From JAKFVA01 sp046155225 (GTDB lineage: Bacteria > Pseudomonadota > Gammaproteobacteria > Burkholderiales > Burkholderiaceae_C): 64,000 bases of DNA. The translations under genes and the position numbers were made by a program. Location: positions 1 to 64,000 of the forward strand of contig JBJXED010000055.1 of assembly GCA_046155225.1 (NCBI GenBank), in the 5' to 3' direction. The notes beneath the pieces are model-generated. The model ran no database searches. It saw only the letters and a program-made list of their open reading frames with translations, and had not been told where the DNA came from. The first letter of the stretch is position 1, and each line of letters starts with the position of its first letter. Of the stretch, positions 40,679-49,596 are shown in pieces.

Positions 40679-41908
40679 TCACACCAACGCCTGCAAAATC
40701 AAGTCGGCCACCCGCTGCGCGGCCAGGCCGTCACTGCGGTAAGGATGGGTTTGCAGTGGCGGCGCGGCCAGCACTCGCGGCAACACATGGCGCAAATCGG
40801 CCGGGGTCGCGCAGGCAGTAGACACCTGCATGGCCGCCAGGCTGAAGGTGGCATGCACCGAGGGCGAGTTTTCTATCGACACCACGGGCTTGCCCGCCAC
40901 GGCCGATTCCAGCCCGACCGTAGAGTTTTGCACCACCACCACACTGGCCGCCAGTATCAGCGGCTGAATCGGTTCTTGCGAGGGGATGCTGAAGTGCACC
41001 CGTTCTTGTGCTGCATGCGGCGGATAGGTGTGCCATTCACTCGGGTGGTAGCGAATGACCAGCGCCCAATCGGTATGCTGGCGCACCAATTCGCGCAGCA
41101 CGGCTTCGACCTCTAGCGACAGTGCATGGCCCGCCGGGACGCTGCTGGCCGGGTGGGTATAGGGCTCGATATTGCCAGTCCACAGCAGCACTTTACAGCC
41201 TTGCCAACTGCGCTCGGCGATGAATGCCTGCGCCGCAGCCGCGTTCTGCGGGGCCAGTAAACCGTCAAACGCCGGATTGCCGGTGACGTGTACGCCCTGC
41301 GGTGCAAAACCGCGCGCCAACAAGCGCTCGCGCACCACGCTGGCAATGACGCAGGTAGTCTGCGGCCGGTGCGTGCGCGATAAATACGGGTCGGTGTCCA
41401 GCCCGAACAAGTCGATCATGCCCAGGCTGGGGATACCGCGCTCGACCGCCACGTTCAGCGCCGCCTCCTCGCTGCGCGGCGAATTGGTGGCCACCACCAT
41501 GTCAGGGGCCAGTTCGGTGATAAGTTTGCGCATGAAATGCAGGGGCCAAAAACCATAGCGGCCTTGCGCCGCGTAGCAAGCCGCCGCACCGGCCAGGCCG
41601 TGCTGCTCGATCAGATCCAGGTAGTTGACGCCCAAATAGGCGAGCGACTCGGCTTGCGGAACATCGGGGCTTAGGTTGTTGCTGTGCAGCCTGCGGCCCC
41701 AGGACAGGGCCGATTCGGCATCGACCAAGTGCAAGAAGTCCTGGTAGCCCAGCGGCCGCTCTCCCGCCAACTGCGCACGCGCAAAGCCAGTCGTCAAGGC
41801 CAGCAGACAGCAGTGCACGCCAGTGTCGCGCTGGCGCAAGGCCCGCAGCACGGGCAGCACCATGGCGATGTGGCCGCCGCCGTAGGTGACAAAAAGCAAA
41901 CGCTTCAC
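40679..41908 (-). CDS. GT-B fold glycosyltransferase or UDP-GlcNAc 2-epimerase-like protein
   Basis: 409 residues. Starts MKRLLFVTYGGGHIAMVLPVLRAL, a GT-B N-terminal nucleotide-fold pattern (GGGH loop). The C-terminal half has VIRYHPSEWH, IQPLILAASVVVVQNSTVGLESAVAGKPVVSIENS, typical of the donor-binding domain of capsule and epimerase-like glycosyltransferases. It may transfer the nonulosonate or another cluster sugar. It is separated from pseB by about 120 nt, so it may be in the same transcript but is less tightly coupled. Confidence 0.75.
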   Translation of the reverse strand: MKRLLFVTYGGGHIAMVLPVLRALRQRDTGVHCCLLALTTGFARAQLAGERPLGYQDFLHLVDAESALSWGRRLHSNNLSPDVPQAESLAYLGVNYLDLIEQHGLAGAAACYAAQGRYGFWPLHFMRKLITELAPDMVVATNSPRSEEAALNVAVERGIPSLGMIDLFGLDTDPYLSRTHRPQTTCVIASVVRERLLARGFAPQGVHVTGNPAFDGLLAPQNAAAAQAFIAERSWQGCKVLLWTGNIEPYTHPASSVPAGHALSLEVEAVLRELVRQHTDWALVIRYHPSEWHTYPPHAAQERVHFSIPSQEPIQPLILAASVVVVQNSTVGLESAVAGKPVVSIENSPSVHATFSLAAMQVSTACATPADLRHVLPRVLAAPPLQTHPYRSDGLAAQRVADLILQALV

Positions 41909-41943
41909 AGGCCTGACATGCCGTGTTGCCGCATCAAGAACGC

Positions 41944-42006
41944 TACTGAAAATATAGCTATACCGGCAACAAATACCTTGGCTACAGGCTGATTTAACTT
42001 AAAAAT
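41944..42006 (+). repeat. ~60-bp AT-rich interspersed repeat, copy C
   Basis: Reads TACTGAAAATATAGCTATA, then ACCGGCAACAAATACCTTGG, then CTACAGGCTGATTTAAC and a terminal AAAAA. It lies in the 153-nt gap between the glnT-like gene and the GT-B gene and is the only notable feature there. Same family as copies A, B, D, E and F. Confidence 0.7.
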
Positions 42007-42061
42007 TAGCATTAGACGGCGGTTTTCAGCCTTTAGGGGCAGCCAGCAGGGCCGGCGGGCT

Positions 42062-43378
42062 TTAGTAAAAATCCACGTAACGGCTGAACTCGGCGGGCGA
42101 GATGTGCAGCATCAATTCGTCGCATTCGGCGTGTTTGACGCGCAAAAATTCCTCCACAAAGGCATGGCCCAGACCGCCTGCAATGACCGCGTCCTGCTCC
42201 AGCGCGCCCAGCGCATCGGGCAGCGAAGCCGGCAGGCGTGCAATGCCGCGGGCGGCGAGTTCGGCGCTGCCGAGCTGGTACAGGTTGTCGTTGCATGGCG
42301 CACCCGGATCCAGCTGGCGCGCAATGCCGTCAAGGCCGGCGTAAATCACGGCGGCGGTGAGCAAATACGGGTTGGACGCGGCGTCGGGCAAGCGCAGCTC
42401 CAGCCGCCCGCCAGGACCGCGAACAAACGCGGTGCGGTTGTTGTTGCCATAGGCAATGTTCACCGGTGCCCAGGTCGCGCCCGAACGCGAGCCGCGTGAG
42501 ACCAGGCGCTTGTACGAGTTGACGCAGGGTGCGGCAATCGCCGTCAAGGCGCGCGCATGCGCCATCAGGCCGCCCAAAAACTGGTAGGCGAGCGGGCTCA
42601 GTTGCAAACCCTTCGGATCGGCGGCGTCTTCAAACGCGTTGTAGCCGAACTGTTTGCCCGCCGACATGTGCATGTGCAGGCCGCTGCCCGAGCGCTCGGC
42701 AAACGGCTTGGGCATGAAGGAGCACAGCATGCCGTGCTGCTTGGCAATCGCCTGCGCCGCCATTTTGAAATACGTCAGGTTGTCGGCGGTGCGCAGGCCA
42801 CCGTCATAGGTGAAGTTCATCTCGAACTGGCCGTTGGCGTCTTCATGGTCGATTTGGTAGACGTCAATGCCTGCGGTTTGCAAGGCGGCCTGCAAGTCCA
42901 TCAGGCAAGGGGCGACGGAAGACAGATGACGAAAGTCGTAGCAGGGCTTGGCCAGCGATTCACTGTCGGTGGCCACCTCGTAAGCGCCAGTGGCATTGCG
43001 CTTGAGCAAGAAGAATTCCGGCTCCAGCCCGGTGAAAAACTCCAGCCCGGTCGCGGCGCGAAAGGCCGCCAGCGCTTTTTTGGCGATGACGCGCGAGTCC
43101 AGCGGGTGCGGCTGGCCACCCACATGACCATCGCAGGTGACGTTGGCCGTGCGGCTCATCCACGGCACCGGGCGAATCGCGTCCTGATCACCCACCGCCA
43201 TGAATTCGCGGCCATGCGGCCCCATGCCCATGCCGGCAATGGCAAAGCCGGCAAACCCGGCACCCGCGCCAAAAATCATGTCCTTGTGCTGCGCCGGCAC
43301 CAGCTTGGCTTTGGGCCTGCCGTGGATATCGACGAATTGGGCCAGGTAATAAGCGTAATCTTGGGCGAAATCTTGCAT
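42062..43378 (-). CDS. glnT: Glutamine synthetase, GlnT (type III) family
   Basis: 438 residues, beta-grasp plus catalytic domain. Metal- and glutamate-binding motifs: GLEPEFFLL (about 117-125), QIDHEDANGQFEMNF (about 174-188), GSGLHMHMS (about 230-238), NSYKRLV (about 288-294) and the nucleotide-side RGPGGRLELRLPDAASNPYL. GlnT-type enzymes make glutamine or gamma-glutamyl amides such as gamma-glutamylmethylamide; the substrate here is not known. It is 16 nt after asnB and embedded in the glycan cluster, so it may make an amide donor rather than serve general ammonia assimilation. Confidence 0.85.
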   Translation of the reverse strand: MQDFAQDYAYYLAQFVDIHGRPKAKLVPAQHKDMIFGAGAGFAGFAIAGMGMGPHGREFMAVGDQDAIRPVPWMSRTANVTCDGHVGGQPHPLDSRVIAKKALAAFRAATGLEFFTGLEPEFFLLKRNATGAYEVATDSESLAKPCYDFRHLSSVAPCLMDLQAALQTAGIDVYQIDHEDANGQFEMNFTYDGGLRTADNLTYFKMAAQAIAKQHGMLCSFMPKPFAERSGSGLHMHMSAGKQFGYNAFEDAADPKGLQLSPLAYQFLGGLMAHARALTAIAAPCVNSYKRLVSRGSRSGATWAPVNIAYGNNNRTAFVRGPGGRLELRLPDAASNPYLLTAAVIYAGLDGIARQLDPGAPCNDNLYQLGSAELAARGIARLPASLPDALGALEQDAVIAGGLGHAFVEEFLRVKHAECDELMLHISPAEFSRYVDFY

Positions 43379-43394
43379 GGCGTACCCGTTGTTT

Positions 43395-45143
43395 TTATTC
43401 AGGGAAGAACTCTTTGAGCCACAGCTTGGTCATCAGCACCGTGCGCAGTTGCCGGGTGTGGTTGTGCAGGCCGCTGCGGTGCTCGTCGAGCATCACATGC
43501 AATTCCTTGCTTTCAAAGCGGCCACCATCGGGCAGCGCCAGCACATCGCGAGCCCAGCCGTACAGCGGGCCTTTGATCCACTCGCCAATCGGCAAGGTAG
43601 GCATGGTTTTGGGACGGAAGACAAAGTCGTGGTCGAAGTAGTTCACTGCCGCAGCTTTGAGGAAATACTTGCCAATGCCGCGATAGAACTTGGAGGTGAC
43701 GGGCAGGCGCGCAAACAGTTCGCTGACGCGGTGGTCCAGAAACGGCGCACGCGCCTCGATCGACCAGAACGCACCCATGCGGTCGCCCTTGACGGCGTTG
43801 TTGCCGGGCATGAGGTAGTGCAATTCATAGGCGGCCACCTGCTCCATCGGCTCCAGATCAGCGAACGGCTGCACCATCTCCAAAAAATGCTCCAGGCTGC
43901 GCTGGGTGTGAGGCAAGAAGCCAGGGCTCATCATGCGCTGGCGGTCTTTCTCGCTGCTGTAGCTGATGAGGTCAAAGTAGCCGCGCATGGAAAAATTGGC
44001 GCGCGTCATCTCGGAAAAGTACTGCTCGTTGTGGCGGAAACCGAGCATCACTTCATCCGGCCCGTCGCCAGTGAACATGACGATCTTGCCCATCTCGTGC
44101 GCGCGCCGGGACAGCATGTAAAACAGGAAGAAGGAAAAATCGCCGTGCGGCTGCTCGGCTTGGCGCACCACCGATTCGGCGATGGCAGGAATGTCGGCGG
44201 GCGTGATGTCGAGCGCCGACAAATTGATGTTGAGTTCACTTGCCACGCGCTGGGCATAGGTGTACTCAGAAAAGCCTTTGTCTTCAATGCGCAGACCGAT
44301 GGCATCGACTTGCGGGCGGTTCCACTGCTGGGTCAAGCGGGCAGCGATCACGGAAGAATCGACACCGCCCGAGAGGAACAAACCGCCGTCCACGTCAAAG
44401 CGCATTTGCGTGGTGATGGCAGCGTCCAGTGCGGCTTCAAGCTCTGCATGGCTGGCGTCCTGACGCGGGCCGCTGATGGGCCACTGCCAATACGCAATCG
44501 GCTCGGAAAACTGGCCATTCTGGTAGCGGATGTAGCTGCCCGGCGGCAAGTGCGTGATGCCTTCAAAACAGGTCTGCGGCGGCGGGCAATAGTTGAACGA
44601 GAACACATGGCCAAGCGCGGCTTCATTGACTTTTTTCTCGAACTTCGGCAGCGCCAAAATAGCCTTCATCTCGCTGGCAAAGGCCATGCCGCCTTGGTAG
44701 GGCGCGACAAAAAAAGGTTTGACGCCTTGCCGATCGCGCGCCAGCAGCGCAGTTTGCGTGCGCGTGTCCCAAATGCAAAAAGCAAAGACGCCGATCAAGT
44801 CATCCAGCATCTGCTCGCGTTTTTCGTCCCACAGGTGCACCAGCACCTCGGTGTCGCAGCGCGACTTGAACTTGTAGCCCTTGGCTTTGAGTTGCTCGCG
44901 CAGTTCAATGAAGTTGTAAATCTCGCCGTTAAACGCCACCCACACCGTGCCATCGGCATTGCACATCGGCTGCATGCCGTTTTCCTTGTCTACCACTGCC
45001 AAGCGGGCATGGCCCAGAATGGCCGCACCCAAGTCTTTCACGCCCATCTCGTCGGGGCCGCGGTACTTGATGCATTCGATCATTTGCTGCACGTGGTCGG
45101 CAGTGACACCGCTGGCACCAACTACGCCTGTCATTCCGCACAT
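43395..45143 (-). CDS. asnB: Glutamine-dependent asparagine synthase-type amidotransferase
   Basis: 582 residues. Class II glutaminase with N-terminal nucleophile Cys2 (MCGMTGVVG), RGPDEMG, GHARLAVVD and FNGEIYN. The synthetase half has the PP-loop FLSGGVDSSVIA (about 254-265) and MFTGDGPDEVMLGF (about 345-358). An AAAGGA site precedes the ATG. It makes asparagine from aspartate, or amidates another carboxylate as many cluster-borne AsnB paralogues do. It is coupled to glnT downstream and follows gcvPB after about 114 nt. Confidence 0.87.
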   Translation of the reverse strand: MCGMTGVVGASGVTADHVQQMIECIKYRGPDEMGVKDLGAAILGHARLAVVDKENGMQPMCNADGTVWVAFNGEIYNFIELREQLKAKGYKFKSRCDTEVLVHLWDEKREQMLDDLIGVFAFCIWDTRTQTALLARDRQGVKPFFVAPYQGGMAFASEMKAILALPKFEKKVNEAALGHVFSFNYCPPPQTCFEGITHLPPGSYIRYQNGQFSEPIAYWQWPISGPRQDASHAELEAALDAAITTQMRFDVDGGLFLSGGVDSSVIAARLTQQWNRPQVDAIGLRIEDKGFSEYTYAQRVASELNINLSALDITPADIPAIAESVVRQAEQPHGDFSFFLFYMLSRRAHEMGKIVMFTGDGPDEVMLGFRHNEQYFSEMTRANFSMRGYFDLISYSSEKDRQRMMSPGFLPHTQRSLEHFLEMVQPFADLEPMEQVAAYELHYLMPGNNAVKGDRMGAFWSIEARAPFLDHRVSELFARLPVTSKFYRGIGKYFLKAAAVNYFDHDFVFRPKTMPTLPIGEWIKGPLYGWARDVLALPDGGRFESKELHVMLDEHRSGLHNHTRQLRTVLMTKLWLKEFFPE

Positions 45144-45257
45144 GGCAATCCTTTTGTGTTTGCAATAAATGTTGTAGCGGCAGGCGCTTGTCCGGTAGTC
45201 GCCTTGACTAATTCAGCATCGAAGTTTTGAGACCTGCTTTTTGCAGCCATTACCGCG

Positions 45258-46670
45258 TTATCCCTTGGCATCAATCCGCGCAATCTTCCGGCTGCTGGGC
45301 GCGTTGTGCAGCAAATCCGCATCCCCCGCATCCTCATCAAATACCTTGCGAAAAATACCCACTTGGTAGTCCAGGCTCGCTTTGGATTCGGTCTCGGTCG
45401 GCTCAATCAGCATGGCCGATTTCAAATCGCCGGGAAAATAAACACAGCCCGCTCCCACCAGCGTCGGTGGATGGATGCCGTAGTCGATCAGGCGCTTGGC
45501 AAACTGGCGCGCCGAGGTGTTGAGTTTTTCGCCTGACAGCAAGGTCTCGTGTTTGCAGTGGCCAGGGTAGACCGGCGGCAGCATAGAGGCCAACTGGTGC
45601 TGCAAATAATTGGCGTTGAGCACCGCATTCTCCGACGCCTCGCGCAGCCCCGCTGCGCCCATGGTGCGCAAATAGCCGTACGCCCGCAGTAGCACTGCCA
45701 CATGGCCGTGGAAACTTTTGATCTTGCCAATCGACAAAGGCCGCTGGGTGTCGGGTGCACAGACGCCATTGCTGCCGCGCACCACCACCGGGCTGGGCAA
45801 ATACGCCGCCAGTGCCTGCTTGACCGCCACCGGCCCCGCGCCCGGCCCGCCGCCGCCGTGCGGTGTGGCAAAGGTTTTGTGCACATTGACGTGCACCACA
45901 TCAAAACCCATATCGCCTGGCCGCACGATGCCCATCAGCGCATTCAGGTTGGCACCGTCGTAGTACAGCAGCGAGCCGTTGGCATGCACCCGCTCGGCGA
46001 TCTCAACAATCTGGTCTTCAAACAAGCCCAAGGTAGAAGGGTTGGTGAGCATGAGCGCCGCGACATCGGGCGTGAGCATCTCGCGCAGCGCCACCATGTC
46101 CACCTGACCCTGCGGGTTGCTCGGCACAATGCGGCAGGCAAAACCAGCCATCGCCGCCGACGCGGGGTTGGTGCCGTGCGCAGAATCTGTCACCAAAATC
46201 ACTTCCCGCCGCTGATTTAATTGCTGGTAATGCTCCCGAATAATGAGCAATCCAGCCAACTCGCCCTGCGCCCCGGCGGCGGGTGCCAGGGAGCAAGCAT
46301 CCATGCCGGTGATTTCGCCAATCAAGCTTTGCAAGCGCTCATAAAGTTCCCACACACCGCCCAAGGTGGCTGTGGGCTGCAACGGGTGGACATCTGCAAA
46401 ACCACTCAGGCTGGCCAGCACGTCATTGCGCTTGGGGTTGTACTTCATGGTGCACGAGCCCAGCGGGTAGGGGCCGTTGTCCACCCCGTGCGACTCGTGC
46501 GAGAGGCGAGTGAAATGGCGCACCACATCGACCTCGCTCACTTCGGGCAATGCCAGTGCGGTGCGCGGCCGGGCGAACGCTGGCAGTGCTGCAGCAGGCC
46601 AGTCAGGCGCATCGGCAAACACGTCACTGGCCGCGCCGTCGCGGTGCAAATCAAGCAGCGTCTGGCTCAT
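45258..46670 (-). CDS. gcvPB: Glycine decarboxylase P-protein, subunit 2
   Basis: 470 residues from MSQTLLDLHRDGAASDVF at 46670; the ATG overlaps the gcvPA stop (ATGA). Motifs: YPLGSCTMKYNPK, AGAQGEL, DSAHGTNPASA, and the PLP-lysine segment VHVNVHKTFATPHGGGGPG (about 254-272). It pairs with subunit 1 to decarboxylate glycine onto lipoyl-GcvH. Most relatives encode a single-chain GcvP with gcvT and gcvH; neither is in this window. Confidence 0.92.
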   Translation of the reverse strand: MSQTLLDLHRDGAASDVFADAPDWPAAALPAFARPRTALALPEVSEVDVVRHFTRLSHESHGVDNGPYPLGSCTMKYNPKRNDVLASLSGFADVHPLQPTATLGGVWELYERLQSLIGEITGMDACSLAPAAGAQGELAGLLIIREHYQQLNQRREVILVTDSAHGTNPASAAMAGFACRIVPSNPQGQVDMVALREMLTPDVAALMLTNPSTLGLFEDQIVEIAERVHANGSLLYYDGANLNALMGIVRPGDMGFDVVHVNVHKTFATPHGGGGPGAGPVAVKQALAAYLPSPVVVRGSNGVCAPDTQRPLSIGKIKSFHGHVAVLLRAYGYLRTMGAAGLREASENAVLNANYLQHQLASMLPPVYPGHCKHETLLSGEKLNTSARQFAKRLIDYGIHPPTLVGAGCVYFPGDLKSAMLIEPTETESKASLDYQVGIFRKVFDEDAGDADLLHNAPSSRKIARIDAKG

Positions 46671-48076
46671 TTGCAGGCCTTGGCTTGCAGGCAACCACGC
46701 GCCTGCACGACATAAGCGTCCAAGTCGGCGCGGGTTTTGGTTTCTGTCACGGCGATCAACAGGCCGCGCGCGTGGCCCAGCAAGTCGGTGGCGATGGGCA
46801 CACCAGCAAAAATACCGCGCTGCGCCATGCGGTCACAAAAAACGGCAGCATCAAAGGGCAAGGTCACGGCAAATTCATTGAAACTTGCGCCGCTGCACAC
46901 CGCCTGCACCTGAGGCAGCGCCAGCAGCTGGTTTTTGAGGTGGGCGGCCTGCGCCGCGTTGACCTGCGCGAGCCGACTGAAATTAGCCCCGCCCAGGCAT
47001 GCCAGGTACAGCGCGACGCGGATGGCGTTGAGCGCCTGGTTGGAACAAATATGGCTGGTGGCCTTGTCACGCGCGACGTGCTGCTCGCGGTCTTCTTTGA
47101 CCAGGGCGTAGCCGAGCTTGCCGTTGAGGTCGTGCAGGCGGCCGACCAGCCGGCCCGGCAAGTAGCGCTCCAGTGGCTTGGCGCAGGCAATGATGCCGAT
47201 ATACGGGCCGCCAGCGTTCAGCGCCAAACCCAGCGACTGGCCTTCGCAGGTCGTGATGTCCGCCCCCAGCGCGCCCGGCGGCTCGGTCCAGCCGCACAGC
47301 AGCGGGTTGACACTGACACACAGCAAGGCCTGATGCTGGCGGCACAGCGCCGCCACGGCGGCGACATCTTCCACCACGCCGAGTGCATTCGGGCTTTGCA
47401 GCAGCACTCCGGCAACATCGCCCGCACTCAGCAAATCGGCCAGTGCCGCCAAATCAAGCAGACCCGTAGCAGCATCGCGCCCCGCAGTGTCCATGCGTAC
47501 CCCGCGCGGCAGCAAATAGGTGCCGAGCACATCGCGGTACTCGGACCACAGCGTTTGCGGCAGCAACAGACGGCGTTTTTTGCTGGCCGAGCACATCATC
47601 CAGCCGGCCTCGGCCAGCGCAGTGGCACCGTCATACACCGAGCAATTGACACATTCGTGGCCCAGCAAGCGGCCGGTGAGCGTCTGGAACTCAAACAGCG
47701 CTTGCAGCAAACCCTGGCTCATCTCGGGCTGGTAAGGCGTGTAAGCGGTGAGGAATTCGCCGCGTGAGGCGATGGCCTCCACCACGGCCGGGACGTGATG
47801 CTCATACGCGCCGCCGCCCAGGTAACTGGCATGGCTGCGGCTGCTGCTGTTCATGCCCGCCATCTGTCGCACATCGCGCAGCAGGGACCACTCGGGCAGC
47901 GCGGGAGGTAAATCCAGCGGCCGTTTCAGCCTGACCTCGGCGGGGATGTCAGCAAACAAGGCTTCGATGCAGTCCAACCCCATGACCCGCAACATAGCGT
48001 CAATATCGGCCTGACTATGGACGTTGTAGCCGGTGGGCTTGCGCTGCAAAAGCAATTCAGAACGGCTGGGAATCAC
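46667..48076 (-). CDS. gcvPA: Glycine decarboxylase P-protein, subunit 1
   Basis: 469 residues from a GTG (48076) giving MIPSRSELLLQRKPTGYNVHS; no ATG fits upstream. Motifs of the alpha subunit: FLGGGxYxHxVPxxV as SYLGGGAYEHHVPAVVEAI (about 84-102), EFLTAYTPYQPEMSQGLLQALFEFQT, and VYDGATALAEA. It combines with GcvPB. It may also be the start of its own transcript, as the 135-nt gap upstream contains a perfect TATAAT. No glycine riboswitch pattern could be made out in that gap. Confidence 0.91.
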   Translation of the reverse strand: MIPSRSELLLQRKPTGYNVHSQADIDAMLRVMGLDCIEALFADIPAEVRLKRPLDLPPALPEWSLLRDVRQMAGMNSSSRSHASYLGGGAYEHHVPAVVEAIASRGEFLTAYTPYQPEMSQGLLQALFEFQTLTGRLLGHECVNCSVYDGATALAEAGWMMCSASKKRRLLLPQTLWSEYRDVLGTYLLPRGVRMDTAGRDAATGLLDLAALADLLSAGDVAGVLLQSPNALGVVEDVAAVAALCRQHQALLCVSVNPLLCGWTEPPGALGADITTCEGQSLGLALNAGGPYIGIIACAKPLERYLPGRLVGRLHDLNGKLGYALVKEDREQHVARDKATSHICSNQALNAIRVALYLACLGGANFSRLAQVNAAQAAHLKNQLLALPQVQAVCSGASFNEFAVTLPFDAAVFCDRMAQRGIFAGVPIATDLLGHARGLLIAVTETKTRADLDAYVVQARGCLQAKACK

Positions 48077-48138
48077 GTGATGGATGGCGCGTCGGCGCTA
48101 AAAAGAGGAGGTTTTGGCCGCATGCAAATGGTGAGGCC

Positions 48139-48144
48139 ATTATA
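48139..48144 (-). promoter_or_regulatory. Candidate -10 box upstream of gcvPA
   Basis: A perfect TATAAT on the minus strand, about 63 nt before the gcvPA GTG and inside the only sizeable gap (48077-48211) of this part of the cluster. No convincing -35 lies 16-18 nt upstream (the sequence there is GC-rich), so it is a candidate only. Confidence 0.3.
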
Positions 48145-48211
48145 GAAGTGCCCTCCTGCCGAGCGCGGGCGCAGGGTTTGCCGACAACTGCAATCGGCCT
48201 TGCGGACAAGC

Positions 48212-48769
48212 TCAGTTGGCACTGCCGCCAAAAAGCCGCCCCACCGTCCCCACCATGATTTTCAAGTCCAGCCACATACTGGCCTCCCGCGTGTAGCGCA
48301 AATCGGCCTCGATCCGCTGTGCCATGGTGCAGTCAGACCGGTACATCACTTGCGCCAACCCAGTGATGCCAGGCCGCACCTGGCAGCGCTGGGCCCAATC
48401 GGCCTCGCTGTAGAGACTGCGCTGCTGCGGCACATCGGGACGTGGCCCCACCAGGCTCATGTCGCCCAACAGCACATTGATGAGCTGCGGCAACTCGTCA
48501 ATGCTGCTGCGGCGAATCAGGCGGCCAACGCCGGTGATGCGCGGGTCGCCCGAGCCCGTGGTGTAGTAGGGACCGATGCTGGCGGCGTTTTTCACCATGC
48601 TGCGGAACTTGTACATCGCAAATTCGCGGCCCTTCAGGCCGACGCGGGTTTGTTTGAAGAGCACCGGCCAGCCGTCAGTGCCTGCGATCGCCAGCGCCGT
48701 CAGCGCCAACAACGGGCTGAGCAGCAACAAGGCGAGCAAAGACAGGGCGATGTCGGTCAGCCGCTTCAT
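48212..48769 (-). CDS. Undecaprenyl-phosphate sugar phosphotransferase (small PglC/WcaJ-type)
   Basis: 185 residues. N-terminal membrane helix (IALSLLALLLLSPLLALTALAI) then the bacterial sugar-transferase core: LFKQTRVGLKGREFAMYKFRSMV, SSIDELPQLINVLLGDMSLVGPRP and QVRPGITGLAQVMYR. It lacks the extra helices of long WcaJ proteins, so it is a minimal initiating phosphoglycosyl transferase. It starts the lipid-linked glycan. Its ATG overlaps the stop of the aldolase gene upstream. Confidence 0.92.
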   Translation of the reverse strand: MKRLTDIALSLLALLLLSPLLALTALAIAGTDGWPVLFKQTRVGLKGREFAMYKFRSMVKNAASIGPYYTTGSGDPRITGVGRLIRRSSIDELPQLINVLLGDMSLVGPRPDVPQQRSLYSEADWAQRCQVRPGITGLAQVMYRSDCTMAQRIEADLRYTREASMWLDLKIMVGTVGRLFGGSAN

Positions 48770-49590
48770 GGTTTGACCGAGCTGCCCGTCGGGTGGGCCA
48801 TGCGTGAGGCAATTTGCCCAATCACTTGCTGCACGCGCAGCCGGTCGCCCTCAATCTGCGCTGCGCTGCGCTGGGCCAATGCCGCCTCGGTGCTGCGCAA
48901 GGCCGCCACTTCCTGCTCAAAGGTCGCAGCGCTGTCCGAGCCGTGAAAGGTCCGCGACAAAATCACCGCCTGCGAATGCAGCCGCACATGCTCGGCAAGC
49001 ACATCGCGGCCTGGCAGCAGGCCTTCGTCCAGCCGCGCAATACCGCCAAAGCCAAAACGCAAACCCTGCGCCTGCGCGGCTATTGCCACGCGATCCACCA
49101 GCCCCTGGGCCAGCGGCTCAAACATAAATCGCTGGCGCAGAGAAAGGTGCAAGTCGTTGAGGCCAACAAACACCTCGGCCAGCCCAGGGCTATCCATCCA
49201 GTCGGCCAAGCTGCTGAGCGCACCCGCCGTCTCCAGCAGCGCCACCACGGGTGCGCGGCCAGCCACCAATGCACAAAACCGGCGCAAACTGCCTGCATCT
49301 TCAAACATCGGCAGCATGAGCAGGTCAGCGCCCTGCGCCAGCACGGCATCGACCTCCTGCGCAGTGCCTGCGTGCAGCGGGTTCACACGCACCATCAAGC
49401 GGGCATGCTGCAGCACCGCCTTGATGCGCCCGACATCGGCCATTTCGTGCGTGCTGATGAATGTGTTGCGGCCCGCCTGGCGCTCGGCTTTGCCCAGGCG
49501 CTCCAGGTCAACCCAAATGCGCAGGCCGGGCAGCGCGTCGCAACGCCTTGCAAAGGCTGGGTCGTTGGTGATTTGAATCAAGTCCAGCAT
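48766..49590 (-). CDS. HpcH/HpaI aldolase/citrate-lyase family protein
   Basis: 274 residues, PEP-mutase/pyruvate-aldolase barrel. GADLLMLPMFEDAGSLRRF contains the metal-binding Glu region and VALLETAGALSSL the second Glu; VFVGLNDLHLSLRQR matches the family LNDLxxSLG loop with a change. It may condense or cleave a pyruvate-type unit, possibly making a keto-sugar or side chain. It sits between the flippase and sugar-transferase genes; the reaction is unknown. Confidence 0.78.
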   Translation of the reverse strand: MLDLIQITNDPAFARRCDALPGLRIWVDLERLGKAERQAGRNTFISTHEMADVGRIKAVLQHARLMVRVNPLHAGTAQEVDAVLAQGADLLMLPMFEDAGSLRRFCALVAGRAPVVALLETAGALSSLADWMDSPGLAEVFVGLNDLHLSLRQRFMFEPLAQGLVDRVAIAAQAQGLRFGFGGIARLDEGLLPGRDVLAEHVRLHSQAVILSRTFHGSDSAATFEQEVAALRSTEAALAQRSAAQIEGDRLRVQQVIGQIASRMAHPTGSSVKP

Positions 49591-49596
49591 GGGGAA

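Noticed and set aside
43377..45230. 617-residue plus-strand frame opposite asnB
   Set aside because: Mirror of the AsnB frame; the AsnB strand has the complete glutaminase and PP-loop motifs, this strand none.
46205..46255. AT-rich patch inside gcvPB as another repeat copy
   Set aside because: No ordered match to the core or tail blocks; it encodes ordinary conserved GcvPB sequence.
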